Origin: CAZWKX01 sp964633975
GTDB taxonomy: Bacteria; Actinomycetota; Acidimicrobiia; Spongiisociales; UBA11373
Length of the DNA: 56,196 bases
Direction of reading: 5' to 3'
NCBI GenBank assembly: GCA_964633975.1
Contig: CAZWKX010000010.1
Location: 1-56,196 of the forward strand
The notes beneath the pieces are model-generated. The model did not search any database. It was not told where the DNA came from and saw only the letters and a list, made by a program, of their open reading frames with translations. Below, piece by piece: positions 29,984-39,500 of this stretch; position 1 is the stretch's first letter; each line of letters opens with the position of its first letter. The translations under genes were made by a program, and so were the position numbers.

Positions 29984-32325
29984 CCGTCTTCGCAAGAATC
30001 GACCGCCTCGCCGAAGCAGAGGTCGACCCCGCCGCCCCCATAGACGATGTCGTCACCCGGTCCGGCGAAGATCCGGTCGTTTCCGTCCCCACCCTCGATG
30101 ACATCATCCCCGTCTCCGGCGACTATCTGATCGTTTCCCTCTCCGGAACAGATGAGATCGTCGCCCCCTCTGCCGTCTATCAGGTCGTCGCCGCCCAAGG
30201 TGACTATGACGTCGCCCCTCTGTGTGCCCTCGACCCGATCCCTCCCCTCGGTGCCGACGATCGTGGCAGGCTGCCCCAAACAGCTGGCTTCAACGACCCG
30301 GCTGGTGAGCACCTGGGCCGGGCTCACCTGCATCTCGACTGCGCCGCTGAACGCCAGCACGAAGGACACGCCCACGTCGGCGTCTTGAGGCACCTCACAG
30401 ATCAGGTCAACCGTGGAGTCCTCCACCTCGACCCGCGAGTTGGTGCGATAGGCGATGTAGCCGGGTTCGACCGACACCTCCCCGCCGCTGCTGACGGCGC
30501 ACCGTGCGTGTAGCCGCCTCGCCGACCCGCTCAGCTCGACTCGGAGCTTCATGAACTCACCCTGCCCGCTCACGAAGGTCGTAGCCAGATAGACCTCCTC
30601 GCCGCGACGCGCCTCCACGGTCAGCGGACCTTGCCTGGCACTGATCTCGAGGGCGCCGTCGACGGCCCGGAACAGGTACCAGGAGAGATCGTCTCCCTCG
30701 AACCCGACGGTGGACCTGACCTCAAAACGCTCGAACGTTCCCGCCGAGAAAGCCGCCGCCCGCGGGCTGGACTCCAGGAAAAGAGCCTCTACTGCCCAAT
30801 GGTCCGGCACCGACACGAAGTAGGACTCGGGCACCTTCTCGGTTCCGTCGAAGAACACGATGCCTTCCCAGGTCAAATCTTCCGGATCGATCTCGATGCG
30901 CGAAGCGGACCGTACGCTGCCGTCCCAGATCGGCTCACCCCAAAACGCCCTCGTGTAGACGCGGATCCTGCGGGTCAGCCCGAGCGGCGAGACGATGAGA
31001 TCGAAACTCTCTCCCTCTCGGGCCAGCCACGACCGGAACTCGGGATACGGACTCTCCGCCCGCGGCATGGCGTGGGCCCTGGCGTCACCCATGCCGACAA
31101 CCACCAAGGCCACCGCCAGACACGCCACCAGCCCCGCCCGCAGCACCCGCCCCAGCGATCCGAGGCGCAGCCATGCAGTCACCCGTTGCCCCAGCAGCGC
31201 CGTCGCCCCCAGACCTCCCAGCACGAGTGGCGGCAGGATCGGGTGCCAGTAGCGGAGCTTGGAGACCTTCAGGATCGAGCCCTCCTCGGCGGTCTCGTAC
31301 AGCCCGATGACGCAGACGAGAAGCCACACCCCGAACACCCAGGCCGCCAGCACCAGGAGCCGCCGGTCCCGGGTCACCGCCGTCCCCACGGCGAGCAGGC
31401 CGGCCAGGGCGAGGAAGAGTGATCCCACCCCATAGTCCAGCAATAGCCGCGGGAAGATGGTGAGCGACTCGAAGAGGCTGTCCTGCATCGCCCGCCGCGC
31501 CTGCCTGATTTCCTCCGCCACGAGGCTCTCCCTCCCGCTGAAGGAGCGCTCCACCAGCACGCGCAGGCGGGTGAACGGGTCCCCGTAGGCATACCAACCC
31601 CAAGCCAACTCCACCATGAACATGGCCAGCGCGCCCCCGGCGACGTAGAGCAGATCGCGCCAGGGGAGCCTCAACCGCCACCAGACGAAGGGAACCAGCG
31701 GGAAGAACAGCACCATGGTCTCCCTGATCAGGTATCCCCACCCGAGCAGCACCCCCGCGCCGATCAGCAGCAGCCGGTACCTCAGCGGGCGAGCCCTACG
31801 GCGCTCCGGGCGCATTCCGTAGTAAGCGATGACCGCGACGGCACCCACCAGAACGGCGCCGCTGGGGATATCCGGGAAGAGCCGGCTCGAATAGCCGAGG
31901 AAGTAATGGTTTGCCGCCAGCACGACGGCCGCGGTGATTCCGATGAGACGCCCGAACAGCACTCGGCCCAACGCGTATGTGGCCACGAGAAAGCCCGAGC
32001 TTGCCACCAGGGGAAACAGGTAGTAGCCGGCCTCCGATTGCCCGAAGATTTGCACAGGCACGGCTGTGGGGAAAATAAGGCCGATACGCAGCCCCCAGTG
32101 AGTGCGGCTTATGTCGGTGATGTCCGCCGCCGCATTGAAGTAGCGGCCGGTGTCACCCCCGAGCACCTGCCACATGAAGAAGAGCTGCACCACCAAGTAC
32201 GCCGCCACCAACCCCACGACGATGCAGGATTCGACCACGACGGGCCTCTGCACCAGCGAACGCCAACCCGGCTTACCTAGATCGGCCTCCGCAGACCCGG
32301 CAACCGGTTCAGTCACTGGTACCAC
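29980..32325 (-). CDS. GT-C membrane glycosyltransferase with a C-terminal RTX domain
   Basis: A 781-residue protein. Residues 20-445 are a polytopic membrane region of the GT39/ArnT kind, with GGDTGRYFN in the first external loop carrying the expected catalytic Asp. These enzymes use a polyprenyl-phosphate sugar outside the membrane. Residues 450-680 are a beta-rich external domain. From Cys682 to the end there are RTX Ca2+-binding repeats (LGGDDLIDGRGGDDLIC..., GGDGNDRIFAGPGDD), closing with a Cys pair. I do not know of an RTX domain on this enzyme class. The upstream glycosyltransferase gene overlaps its start by 17 bases, so the pair are likely donor maker and user. Confidence 0.92.
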   Translation of the reverse strand: MVPVTEPVAGSAEADLGKPGWRSLVQRPVVVESCIVVGLVAAYLVVQLFFMWQVLGGDTGRYFNAAADITDISRTHWGLRIGLIFPTAVPVQIFGQSEAGYYLFPLVASSGFLVATYALGRVLFGRLIGITAAVVLAANHYFLGYSSRLFPDIPSGAVLVGAVAVIAYYGMRPERRRARPLRYRLLLIGAGVLLGWGYLIRETMVLFFPLVPFVWWRLRLPWRDLLYVAGGALAMFMVELAWGWYAYGDPFTRLRVLVERSFSGRESLVAEEIRQARRAMQDSLFESLTIFPRLLLDYGVGSLFLALAGLLAVGTAVTRDRRLLVLAAWVFGVWLLVCVIGLYETAEEGSILKVSKLRYWHPILPPLVLGGLGATALLGQRVTAWLRLGSLGRVLRAGLVACLAVALVVVGMGDARAHAMPRAESPYPEFRSWLAREGESFDLIVSPLGLTRRIRVYTRAFWGEPIWDGSVRSASRIEIDPEDLTWEGIVFFDGTEKVPESYFVSVPDHWAVEALFLESSPRAAAFSAGTFERFEVRSTVGFEGDDLSWYLFRAVDGALEISARQGPLTVEARRGEEVYLATTFVSGQGEFMKLRVELSGSARRLHARCAVSSGGEVSVEPGYIAYRTNSRVEVEDSTVDLICEVPQDADVGVSFVLAFSGAVEMQVSPAQVLTSRVVEASCLGQPATIVGTEGRDRVEGTQRGDVIVTLGGDDLIDGRGGDDLICSGEGNDQIVAGDGDDVIEGGDGNDRIFAGPGDDIVYGGGGVDLCFGEAVDSCEDG

Positions 32326-33232
32326 CGAGCCGCGACACGAGGTCGGCTAGCAACCCGATGGCGAGTACCTGGAATGAGACGATGGTGAGAATGATGGCAT
32401 TCGACGTGATCCTGAAGTTTTTGTCGAACACGTCAAAAACAACCTTGCCCACGGCGGTGAGCATGAGCACGGACCCGATGGGGATGAACACCCGAAGGGG
32501 GTTGTAGGTCATGATCATCCGGATGATCTGGAGCAAGTATTGGGTCGTGTCCCGCCACCAATGGAACTTGGACCTTCCCGCCCGCTCCTCGTAGTCGATG
32601 TCTACGTACTTGATGTAGTGGCCGTTGGAGAGAAACGACAGAGTCAACGTCGTGACACAGGAGAAGCCCTGCGGCAGATACTTCAGATAGGGCATGCCCA
32701 CCTCCCGGCGAAACGCCCGGAACCCGCTGTTCAGATCGGGGATCTTGGTGCGCACCAGGTACCCGGCCAGCTTGCGCAGGAACCACTTCGCCGGCCGGCG
32801 AGCCCAACGGTGCGTCCCCGCCTCCCGGCGGCGGGCGCCCACCACCTGCTCGTACCCCGGTTCCAGCTGATCCACCAGCTCCGCTATCCGATGGTTGGGA
32901 TAGGTCATGTCGGCGTCGGTCCACACGATGATGTCGCCCCTGGCGGCTCTTGAGCCGATCTTGCGCGAGTACCCCGACCCGTGGTTGCGCCCAAGTTCGA
33001 TCAGCCTGATGCCCTCCGTCCGGCGCAGGATCTCGGCGCTGCCGTCCGTCGAGCCGTCATCGATGACGATGATCTCGAAGCTGTAGCGCGAGGCCTCCAG
33101 CCCCTTTCGTATGCGCTCGATCTCCTCACGCAAGTGGCCTTCCTCGTTGAAGACCGGGAGCACAACGGAGACGTCGAGAGAATCACCGTCCGAGGCGGCT
33201 CCCGAATTCAGGTCTGCATGAGTTGCGGCCAT
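32309..33232 (-). CDS. Polyprenyl-phosphate glycosyltransferase (DPM1/GtrB-like)
   Basis: A 307-residue GT2 enzyme with two C-terminal membrane helices. Typical motifs are SVVLPVFNEEGHL, IVIDDGSTDGS, VWTDADMTYP with the DxD site, and DLNSGFRAFRR...LPQGFS, which mark the polyprenyl-phosphate mannose/glucose synthase class. It should load a sugar onto a lipid phosphate on the cytoplasmic side. The product is the natural donor for the GT-C enzyme encoded immediately downstream, whose start it overlaps. ATG 33232 is chosen because upstream residues are not family-like; a TAGGAT box lies 61 bases further upstream. Confidence 0.92.
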   Translation of the reverse strand: MAATHADLNSGAASDGDSLDVSVVLPVFNEEGHLREEIERIRKGLEASRYSFEIIVIDDGSTDGSAEILRRTEGIRLIELGRNHGSGYSRKIGSRAARGDIIVWTDADMTYPNHRIAELVDQLEPGYEQVVGARRREAGTHRWARRPAKWFLRKLAGYLVRTKIPDLNSGFRAFRREVGMPYLKYLPQGFSCVTTLTLSFLSNGHYIKYVDIDYEERAGRSKFHWWRDTTQYLLQIIRMIMTYNPLRVFIPIGSVLMLTAVGKVVFDVFDKNFRITSNAIILTIVSFQVLAIGLLADLVSRLGGTSD

Positions 33233-33293
33233 GTGCAAGTCCTGCGCGAGCACGGCCCACGAGGCGGTACCGTGGGCGCCGTGCGGAGCAGCG

Positions 33294-33299
33294 ATCCTA
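33294..33299 (-). promoter_or_regulatory. Possible -10 box for the minus-strand glycan genes
   Basis: On the minus strand TAGGAT lies 61 bases before ATG 33232, in the divergent region shared with the flippase-like gene. No clear -35. Confidence 0.3.
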
Positions 33300-33372
33300 C
33301 CAGGTCGCCCGAAAGCCAAGCGGGGAAACTTGGCCCCGTCGACGCCGCCCGCCGTCCGGCGACGGGACGCCA

Positions 33373-34347
33373 ATGAGCCGGTCGGCACCCTTCCTGGCCG
33401 GACTGCGACGCACGGTCCGCAGTCTTGCCACCAGGCTGGCGCGCCTGCGCGAACGCGCGGCCAGGTCGACGCGCACTAGGCGCATCGTGTTGGCCGTCAG
33501 CTCCGTCGCCTTCGTTGCCAGCATGATCCTCGCCTTTCTCTCGCTCCCCGACGAAGGCCGTACCGTCGGCTGGCTTCCCCTAGTCCTGGTCGGGGTCGTC
33601 GGCGTACCGGCGATGATGGCACTGAACGCTGCCGAGTACGCCGCGTCGGGCCGAGTCCTCGGATACCACATCCGGCTCGGCCCCGCACTGCGGGTTGCCG
33701 TTGTGGCGAGCGCGGCGAACCTGCTCCCTCTCCCCGGATCGGTCCTCGTGCGAAGTCACGCCCTCAAGCAGGAAGGGTCGAGCTATGGACGCGCCTTCGG
33801 GATCACGACAGCCATCGGCCTCATGTGGCTCGGCACCGGCTGCCTGCTCGCCGGCCTCTTCCAGGCCTGGAACGGGGCATGGCGTCTGGCCGGCCCACTG
33901 CTCGCCGTCGGCGTCCTGGCCGCTCTGGCGTGTCACCTCACGGTGCGAGCTCTCTGCATCTCGGGAGCCCCCACACGTCACACACTTGTCATCATGCTCA
34001 TCGAGGCCGGCATGGTCATGGTGAAGGCTCTGCGATTCCACCTGGTGCTCATAGGCCTTGGCCTCGACACCCCCTTCGGAGGCTCGGTTGCCCTCACCCT
34101 CTCCGGCATCCTGGCCGCAGCGCTCGGGTTCTTCCCGGGCGGCCTGGGCATACGTGAGCTGCTGGCGGCCGCCATCGGTCCGCTCGTCCACATCCCCGCC
34201 TCGGCGGCCCTGCTCGCCGCCGGCCTCGACCGGCTCGTCAGCCTCCCCGTGCTCGCTCTGGTTGCCAGCTTTCTTGCCGCCCGACGCGAGAAGACCGCGC
34301 CACCGGAACCGGAACTCGTGCCCGATACCGACGGGGAGTTGGCCTGA
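33373..34347 (+). CDS. Flippase-like / lysylphosphatidylglycerol synthase TM-region protein
   Basis: A 324-residue polytopic membrane protein of the UPF0104/LPG-synthase transmembrane family, which includes proposed lipid flippases. About seven or eight hydrophobic segments are visible, with the family signatures NLLPLPGSVLVRSHALK and GFFPGGLGIRELLAAA. The N-terminal 35 residues are strongly basic. It starts at ATG 33373, divergent from the polyprenyl-phosphate glycosyltransferase gene. A role in flipping the lipid-linked sugar is attractive from its position but unproven. Confidence 0.82.
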   Translation: MSRSAPFLAGLRRTVRSLATRLARLRERAARSTRTRRIVLAVSSVAFVASMILAFLSLPDEGRTVGWLPLVLVGVVGVPAMMALNAAEYAASGRVLGYHIRLGPALRVAVVASAANLLPLPGSVLVRSHALKQEGSSYGRAFGITTAIGLMWLGTGCLLAGLFQAWNGAWRLAGPLLAVGVLAALACHLTVRALCISGAPTRHTLVIMLIEAGMVMVKALRFHLVLIGLGLDTPFGGSVALTLSGILAAALGFFPGGLGIRELLAAAIGPLVHIPASAALLAAGLDRLVSLPVLALVASFLAARREKTAPPEPELVPDTDGELA

Positions 34348-34371
34348 AGGCACCGCGGGGCTAGCGTCCAG

Positions 34372-34377
34372 ATCCCC
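34372..34377 (+). promoter_or_regulatory. Possible -10 box for the 34394 sulfotransferase gene
   Basis: TAGCGT ends 16 bases before GTG 34394, leaving room for a short leader with GGACGG as ribosome-binding site. Confidence 0.35.
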
Positions 34378-34393
34378 ACACCGGACGGCTTCG

Positions 34394-35365
34394 GTGGGCT
34401 TCGAGAACCAACACGAAAGCAACCTCGGTCGCAGCCCAAAGGTCCTGTTCCTCGTCGGCAAGGGCCGCAGCGGCACCACGCTCCTCGACATTGCCTTGAG
34501 TTCTCTGGACGGCTTCTTTGGGTGCGGCGAGTTGCACTTCATATGGCAGGAAACCGAAGACCGTAAATGCGGCTGCGGAAAGCGCGTCGGGGACTGCCCG
34601 GTATGGTCCGGCGTGCTCGCCGACATCGCCACCGGTAATCGGCTCGCCCGGATGGCCGAATGGCACGACGCCGTGCACAGCTGGCGGAACCTCGCTCGAC
34701 TGCTTCGAGCCCGGCCCAGCCGCATTAAATGGCCCCCGCTGGCCGCATACGTCTCCACCCAAGGCCTCCTCTACGAGACGATCGCCCGGAGGACCGGAGC
34801 GCGGGTTCTCGTCGACTCCTCGAAATGGCCGATGAGCCCGGGCGCCCTGGGTCTCATCCCTGGCATCGAGCCCTATGTCGTCCAGCTCGTGCGCGATCCG
34901 CGTGCCGTCGCCTTCTCCTGGCAGCGCACCAAGGTGCTTCACGACACGATGACCCCGCGCCACATGCCCCGTTTCGGGCCATTTCACAGCTCGGCGAGCT
35001 GGACTCTGCGCAATCTGGTGGCCGGCCGGGTCCGCAGACGCCGGCCTGAGAGGTCCCTACTCCTGAGATACGAGGACTTCACCGCCGATCCCCGGGCCGC
35101 CCTGGAGGCACTGGTCGGCCTAGTAGGTGAGGACTCCGGCCTCGAGATCCTCGACGGAAACACTCTGACGGTCGCCCAGAACCACACCGTTGCCGGCAAC
35201 CCGAATCGGCTCGCCACCGGCGAAGTGCAGATCCGGCCGGACACTGCTTGGCAACGGGAGCTGCCGGCGGGAAAGCGCCGCCTCGTGAGTGCCCTGACCT
35301 TCCCGCTCATGCGGCGCTACGGCTACCACATTCGGCTCCCCGAACCGCCCGACCTCCAGACCTAA
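34394..35365 (+). CDS. Sulfotransferase family protein
   Basis: A 323-residue sulfotransferase. The 5'-phosphosulfate loop is FLVGKGRSGTTLLDIAL; the 3'-phosphate motif is VVQLVRDPRAVAFSW; LVDSSKWP lies between. A cysteine cluster (CGCGKRVGDC near residue 61) is unusual and may hold a metal or form disulfides. I use GTG 34394 as start, with GGACGG just upstream and a TAGCGT box at 34372-34377; the open frame runs on into the upstream gene. It is co-directional with the flippase-like gene and probably sulfates the same glycan. Confidence 0.88.
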   Translation: MGFENQHESNLGRSPKVLFLVGKGRSGTTLLDIALSSLDGFFGCGELHFIWQETEDRKCGCGKRVGDCPVWSGVLADIATGNRLARMAEWHDAVHSWRNLARLLRARPSRIKWPPLAAYVSTQGLLYETIARRTGARVLVDSSKWPMSPGALGLIPGIEPYVVQLVRDPRAVAFSWQRTKVLHDTMTPRHMPRFGPFHSSASWTLRNLVAGRVRRRRPERSLLLRYEDFTADPRAALEALVGLVGEDSGLEILDGNTLTVAQNHTVAGNPNRLATGEVQIRPDTAWQRELPAGKRRLVSALTFPLMRRYGYHIRLPEPPDLQT

Positions 35366-35475
35366 CGTCCGGCGCCCCTTGCGGCGGCGTCCAGAGACCT
35401 CGAGAACCGGCTTCCCGCCGCTCGGCGCTCGCACAGCGGCCATCCCGGCCGCCGCCGTCGCCAAACCGGAAGCGC

Positions 35476-36507
35476 TCACAGGGCCAGGAAGCCCGGAAAC
35501 GCTTTCAGCAGGATGATCGCGGGCACCAGCATGGAAGCCGCGATGGCTGCCCAAGCGGCCACACCTGTGGGCCGCTCCAAGCCAAGCCAGGTCGATCCCA
35601 GCTCCCTGTCGGTGCCGAGGCGTCGAGCCGCGACCACCAGCCAGCCCAGCACCAGCACGCCGAGCACCCCCAGGGCAACGGCAAGACTGATGCCCCAGGA
35701 CAACGCGGAACCGCTGAGCCCTCCGGCGACGTACTCCCTCTCGTTAAAGAGAATGATCGCTACCGCGATGGCCCCATTCCACGCAGCGTGGATGGCCACC
35801 GCGACGCCGAAGAACCTCGCCACCAGGCCCCACCCAGCGTCCTCGTGACGGGCCCGGTACACGGCCAGGGAGACGAGCCCACAACCCAGCAGATGCACGC
35901 CGGCGCCCATCGACCGCATCACGCTGATCCTCACCCAGGCATCGTTCGAGTAGATGGCACCGGACGCGTACAGCAGGTTCTCGACTGCTGCAAAGCCCGC
36001 TCCCGCCGCGGCGCCGAACATGAAGGCCTCACGGGCCGACCCTGGCCGCCTCAACAGGGCCCCCAACGGCTTGAGGCTCTCCTCTGCAAGCGGAGCAACG
36101 ACCGCCAACTCGATGAGGAGCACGATGGCCCACGGTGAGGTAAACACGTCGAGCAAATCGGCGTCGGTGTTGAGCTCGTCGAGCAGCCGACGGCCCGCCT
36201 CGGCAAGCGGCTGCACAAGCCCGAAGGCGGCTGCGGCAAAGGCAGAATCGAGGAGGACTACCAGGATCGGCACCACGGTCCCTCCCAGCACCACCGAGGG
36301 AACCAAGTTCGCAAGACGAGAGGCCCTGGCGGCACCTGCGGCCAGCAGAAGCGCGGTGAGCGGAGCCCCGACGGCCACCAGGAACAGCAGACCCACCGAG
36401 CCCCTGCCCCCGGCCACGAGATAGACGACGGAGCCCAGAGTGGCCACTCCAACGGCAGCCGCCGGCAGATAGCCGACGTGTTCCCGAGGTTGGTGGGCCG
36501 TCATCAT
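35476..36507 (-). CDS. PrsW-family intramembrane protease
   Basis: A 343-residue polytopic protein with eight or so membrane segments. PrsW signatures are present: the paired Glu in APLAEESLKPLG, the Glu in GFAAVENLLY, the His in GAGVHLLGCGL, and HAAWNG near the fourth motif. PrsW proteins cut membrane anti-sigma factors or related targets within the membrane. The start ATG overlaps the stop of the upstream giant membrane protein gene (ATGA) and has GGAGG eight bases upstream, so the two are translationally coupled. The target is unknown. Confidence 0.85.
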   Translation of the reverse strand: MMTAHQPREHVGYLPAAAVGVATLGSVVYLVAGGRGSVGLLFLVAVGAPLTALLLAAGAARASRLANLVPSVVLGGTVVPILVVLLDSAFAAAAFGLVQPLAEAGRRLLDELNTDADLLDVFTSPWAIVLLIELAVVAPLAEESLKPLGALLRRPGSAREAFMFGAAAGAGFAAVENLLYASGAIYSNDAWVRISVMRSMGAGVHLLGCGLVSLAVYRARHEDAGWGLVARFFGVAVAIHAAWNGAIAVAIILFNEREYVAGGLSGSALSWGISLAVALGVLGVLVLGWLVVAARRLGTDRELGSTWLGLERPTGVAAWAAIAASMLVPAIILLKAFPGFLAL

Positions 36508-39500
36508 TCCCACTCCTCCAGCGCAGCAGTGATGCGCTTCACCGCTCGACCCACACGTTCCCTCGACTTCTCCAGCACGGAGCCGATCAAGATGAGCAGA
36601 ACGGCAGCCACGATCCCCACTGTGAGCAGCGTGCCCTGAGCGCCCTCTTCCACCTCGCCGGCAAGCAGGATGCCCACGGTGATGAGAACGCTGCAAGTGA
36701 TGGCGCCAAGCCCGACCACGAGCCTGCGCCGGACCTCGGTGGCGAAAGCCCACAGCAGGATGGCAATACCCTCCCCGGCCAGGAGCAGGCCGATGGCACG
36801 CTCATCGAACATGTCGATGGCAGCCATGGCGGGCGGCCCCAGCATCAGCACCCACTCTGCATAGCGCAGCTCATCGGGCGGCCGCCGGCCCACCAGGCGG
36901 CTCCGCAGCCTCTCCAGCTCGATGATGGCGAGGAGCACTACCGCAGTCGGGACTGCATAGGCGTGCCGATTCCCCGCCATCAGGTCGGCGCTGAGAATGA
37001 ATGCGGCGGCCAGCCAGGCAAGCATGCCCACGTACAGCACCATCCAAACGCCGGAGCGCAGGCCGCCGGCGCCGAGCGCTGCGCCGCAGAGCAGGAGCAC
37101 CATCGCCATCTCCGGCTCGGCGCCACCAATGCCGTTGAGCGTCAGGATGGGGATGAAGACGACCAGCCCCATCCCGGTGGTCCAGCACCAAGCCCGACGC
37201 CACGAGGGCGCCAGAGGGCCGGTCCCGATCAAAACCACAATGGACACCGCCGCCACCACCAGCATGTAGGCGGCCAGGCCATCGGTGTCCCACACCGCAG
37301 CGGCGCCCAGCGCCACCGCGGCAACGGTCAGCGCACCGGAAAGCATGGCGAAGCCGCTGCCCTCCGGCCTGCGCCACGCGGCCATGCAGGTCAACACCGC
37401 CTCGGCCGCCGCTACGCCCGACCACACCACAAAAGCCTGTGTCTGTGTCGCATCAGAAGCCGCCGCCGCAACCGCCACCGCACCAACCTGAGACAACGCC
37501 AGCAGCGGAAACGCCCACAGACGAGCCCACGGCGGAACCCGGCCCAGCCACAACACCAAGCCGGCAGCAGCCACCACCACCGACACCGCCCCTGTCACCC
37601 CAATCACCTGCCACACACCCCAGTCACCCCACACCGCCAGCGCCCCATACGCCCCCGCCCAGAAGCCGGCCGACGCCCACGCCCAAACCTGCTCCAACCT
37701 GATGGCGGCCGTCACCAGCGTCAGAGCGGCCTCGCCGGCCGCCACCGCCGCCAGCACCCCAGCACGATCGTGCACCGACAGGTCCGCCGTCACCACCGCA
37801 ACCGCCACCGCACCGGCCTGGGACAACGCCAGGAGCGGAAACGCCCACAGACGAGCCCACGGCGGAACCCGGCCCAGCCACAACACCAAGCCGGCAGCAG
37901 CCACCACCACCGACACCGCCCCTGTCACCCCAATCACCTGCCACACACCCCAGTCACCCCACACCGCCAGCGCCCCATACGCCCCCGCCCAGAAGCCGGC
38001 CGACGCCCACGCCCAAACCTGCTCCAGCCTGATGGCGGCGACGACACCAACGGCGACGGCATCGGCAGCCAGCATCAACGAGAGCCACCCGTCCCCATAG
38101 GCAAATCCGCTTCCGGCGAGCACCACCAGCGCGGCGGCCGCCCAGACCAGGCTCCGGCGATCAGTGGCCACAACGGCAAGCAAAGCCGTCGATGCCACCA
38201 GTACGTGTCCCAGGCCGCCCTCGTCAAAGCCGAGCACGGTGGCCAGCACCGCCACCGCCAGCGCAGAAACCAACAACCCGGGTCCGCCATCGGTGGCGAT
38301 CTTGGCCAGGGAGCGACGGGGCGCAACCAGGTACGCCAGCAGGAAGACGCCGGCCAGCGGCATCCATACGATCGGCTCCTCAACGGGAGACTCCCAGAAC
38401 TCGAGATAGTGCGCGTAGGTGATGGCAATGAGGCCCGACACCGGAAGGGAGACCCCTCCGGCTTTGGTGAGCACACCGAGCACGACGTACGCCGCCGCCC
38501 CACCCAGCACGAGCGGCCCCACCACCCTCCCGTCGGCCACCACCAAGGCCAGCGCTGCCGGCAAAGCCGCGAGCCCGACGGCCACCGGGCACTGCAGCCA
38601 GCGAGACCGCACCCCGCCTTCCGGCCCGCGGTGCCACCGATCCAGCGCCGCCGGAATGATCATGACCGCAGCCGCCATCCCATACAGGACAAAGTGGAGA
38701 TCACCAGGTTCCATGCCGAGACGGGATGCCGTCAGGATGCCGGCGGTACCGCCAAGTACCCAAGCCACGGCCGAGAGGCCGGGACGGCCCAGCAGCAGCG
38801 CCAGCTCGGCAACAACACCCGCCGCCGAGATCACCGCAAAAAGCGAGCCCACGAGTGACGGAGCGGCAACGGCTATGCCGCAGCCGGCAACGACGAGGCC
38901 GGCAGCGGCCAGCAGCGAGCGCCAGCTCTTGCGCAGCCCGGCTACACCGGCCACGTAGAGCCAGGCGGTAGCCGCCAACACCAGACCGGAGCGGGGCCGT
39001 TCGGCGGCGACCGCCGGGATCTGGCGGCTGGCCACCACTGCCAGGAATGGTAGGACCGAAGCCGCGATCAGAGCCGGTGCCGCCTCAACGACCGAACGGG
39101 CCCGAGGCCACCGAGTCGCCGCCGCCTCCACCACGGCCGAGCGGCCTCGGTCGACGGCAAACGCCTCCAATCCGTGCACCAGCACAACAGCACCGAGACC
39201 GACGACGGCACCTCGCTCCGACGGCATGCTCAAGCCGAAGGCGGCGTAGCAGAACACGTGGGCCATCACCCCGGAGACGACGGCAACGGGTGAAGCCCGC
39301 ATCAGCGAAGGAATGAGGAAACCCAACGCGGCCATGCCCAGCACGGATGCGTCCGTCACTGCCGCCGGGAGTCCCGCAACCCCAGCGATCTCACGACCGA
39401 GAAGAGCCGCGCCCGACACCCCGATAGCGGCGGCGGGAGCAAGGCGATGAACCAAGGGAACGTCCAGGAGCCAGCCGGCGGCCGAAACGAGGAGGAGGAC

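Noticed and set aside
29850..30000. Possible frameshift joining the GT4-sulfotransferase gene to the upstream GT-C gene
   Set aside because: Each gene has a clean start and stop, and a promoter-like TTGAGA/TACCCT pair lies between them.
37466..38039. Insertion sequence or transposon repeat
   Set aside because: The duplicated segments lie in frame within one gene, encode membrane segments, and have no terminal inverted repeats or transposase.
36963..38858. 631-codon open frame on the plus strand
   Set aside because: Antisense to the giant membrane protein gene; its His/Arg/Gln-rich repeats simply mirror the real internal duplication.
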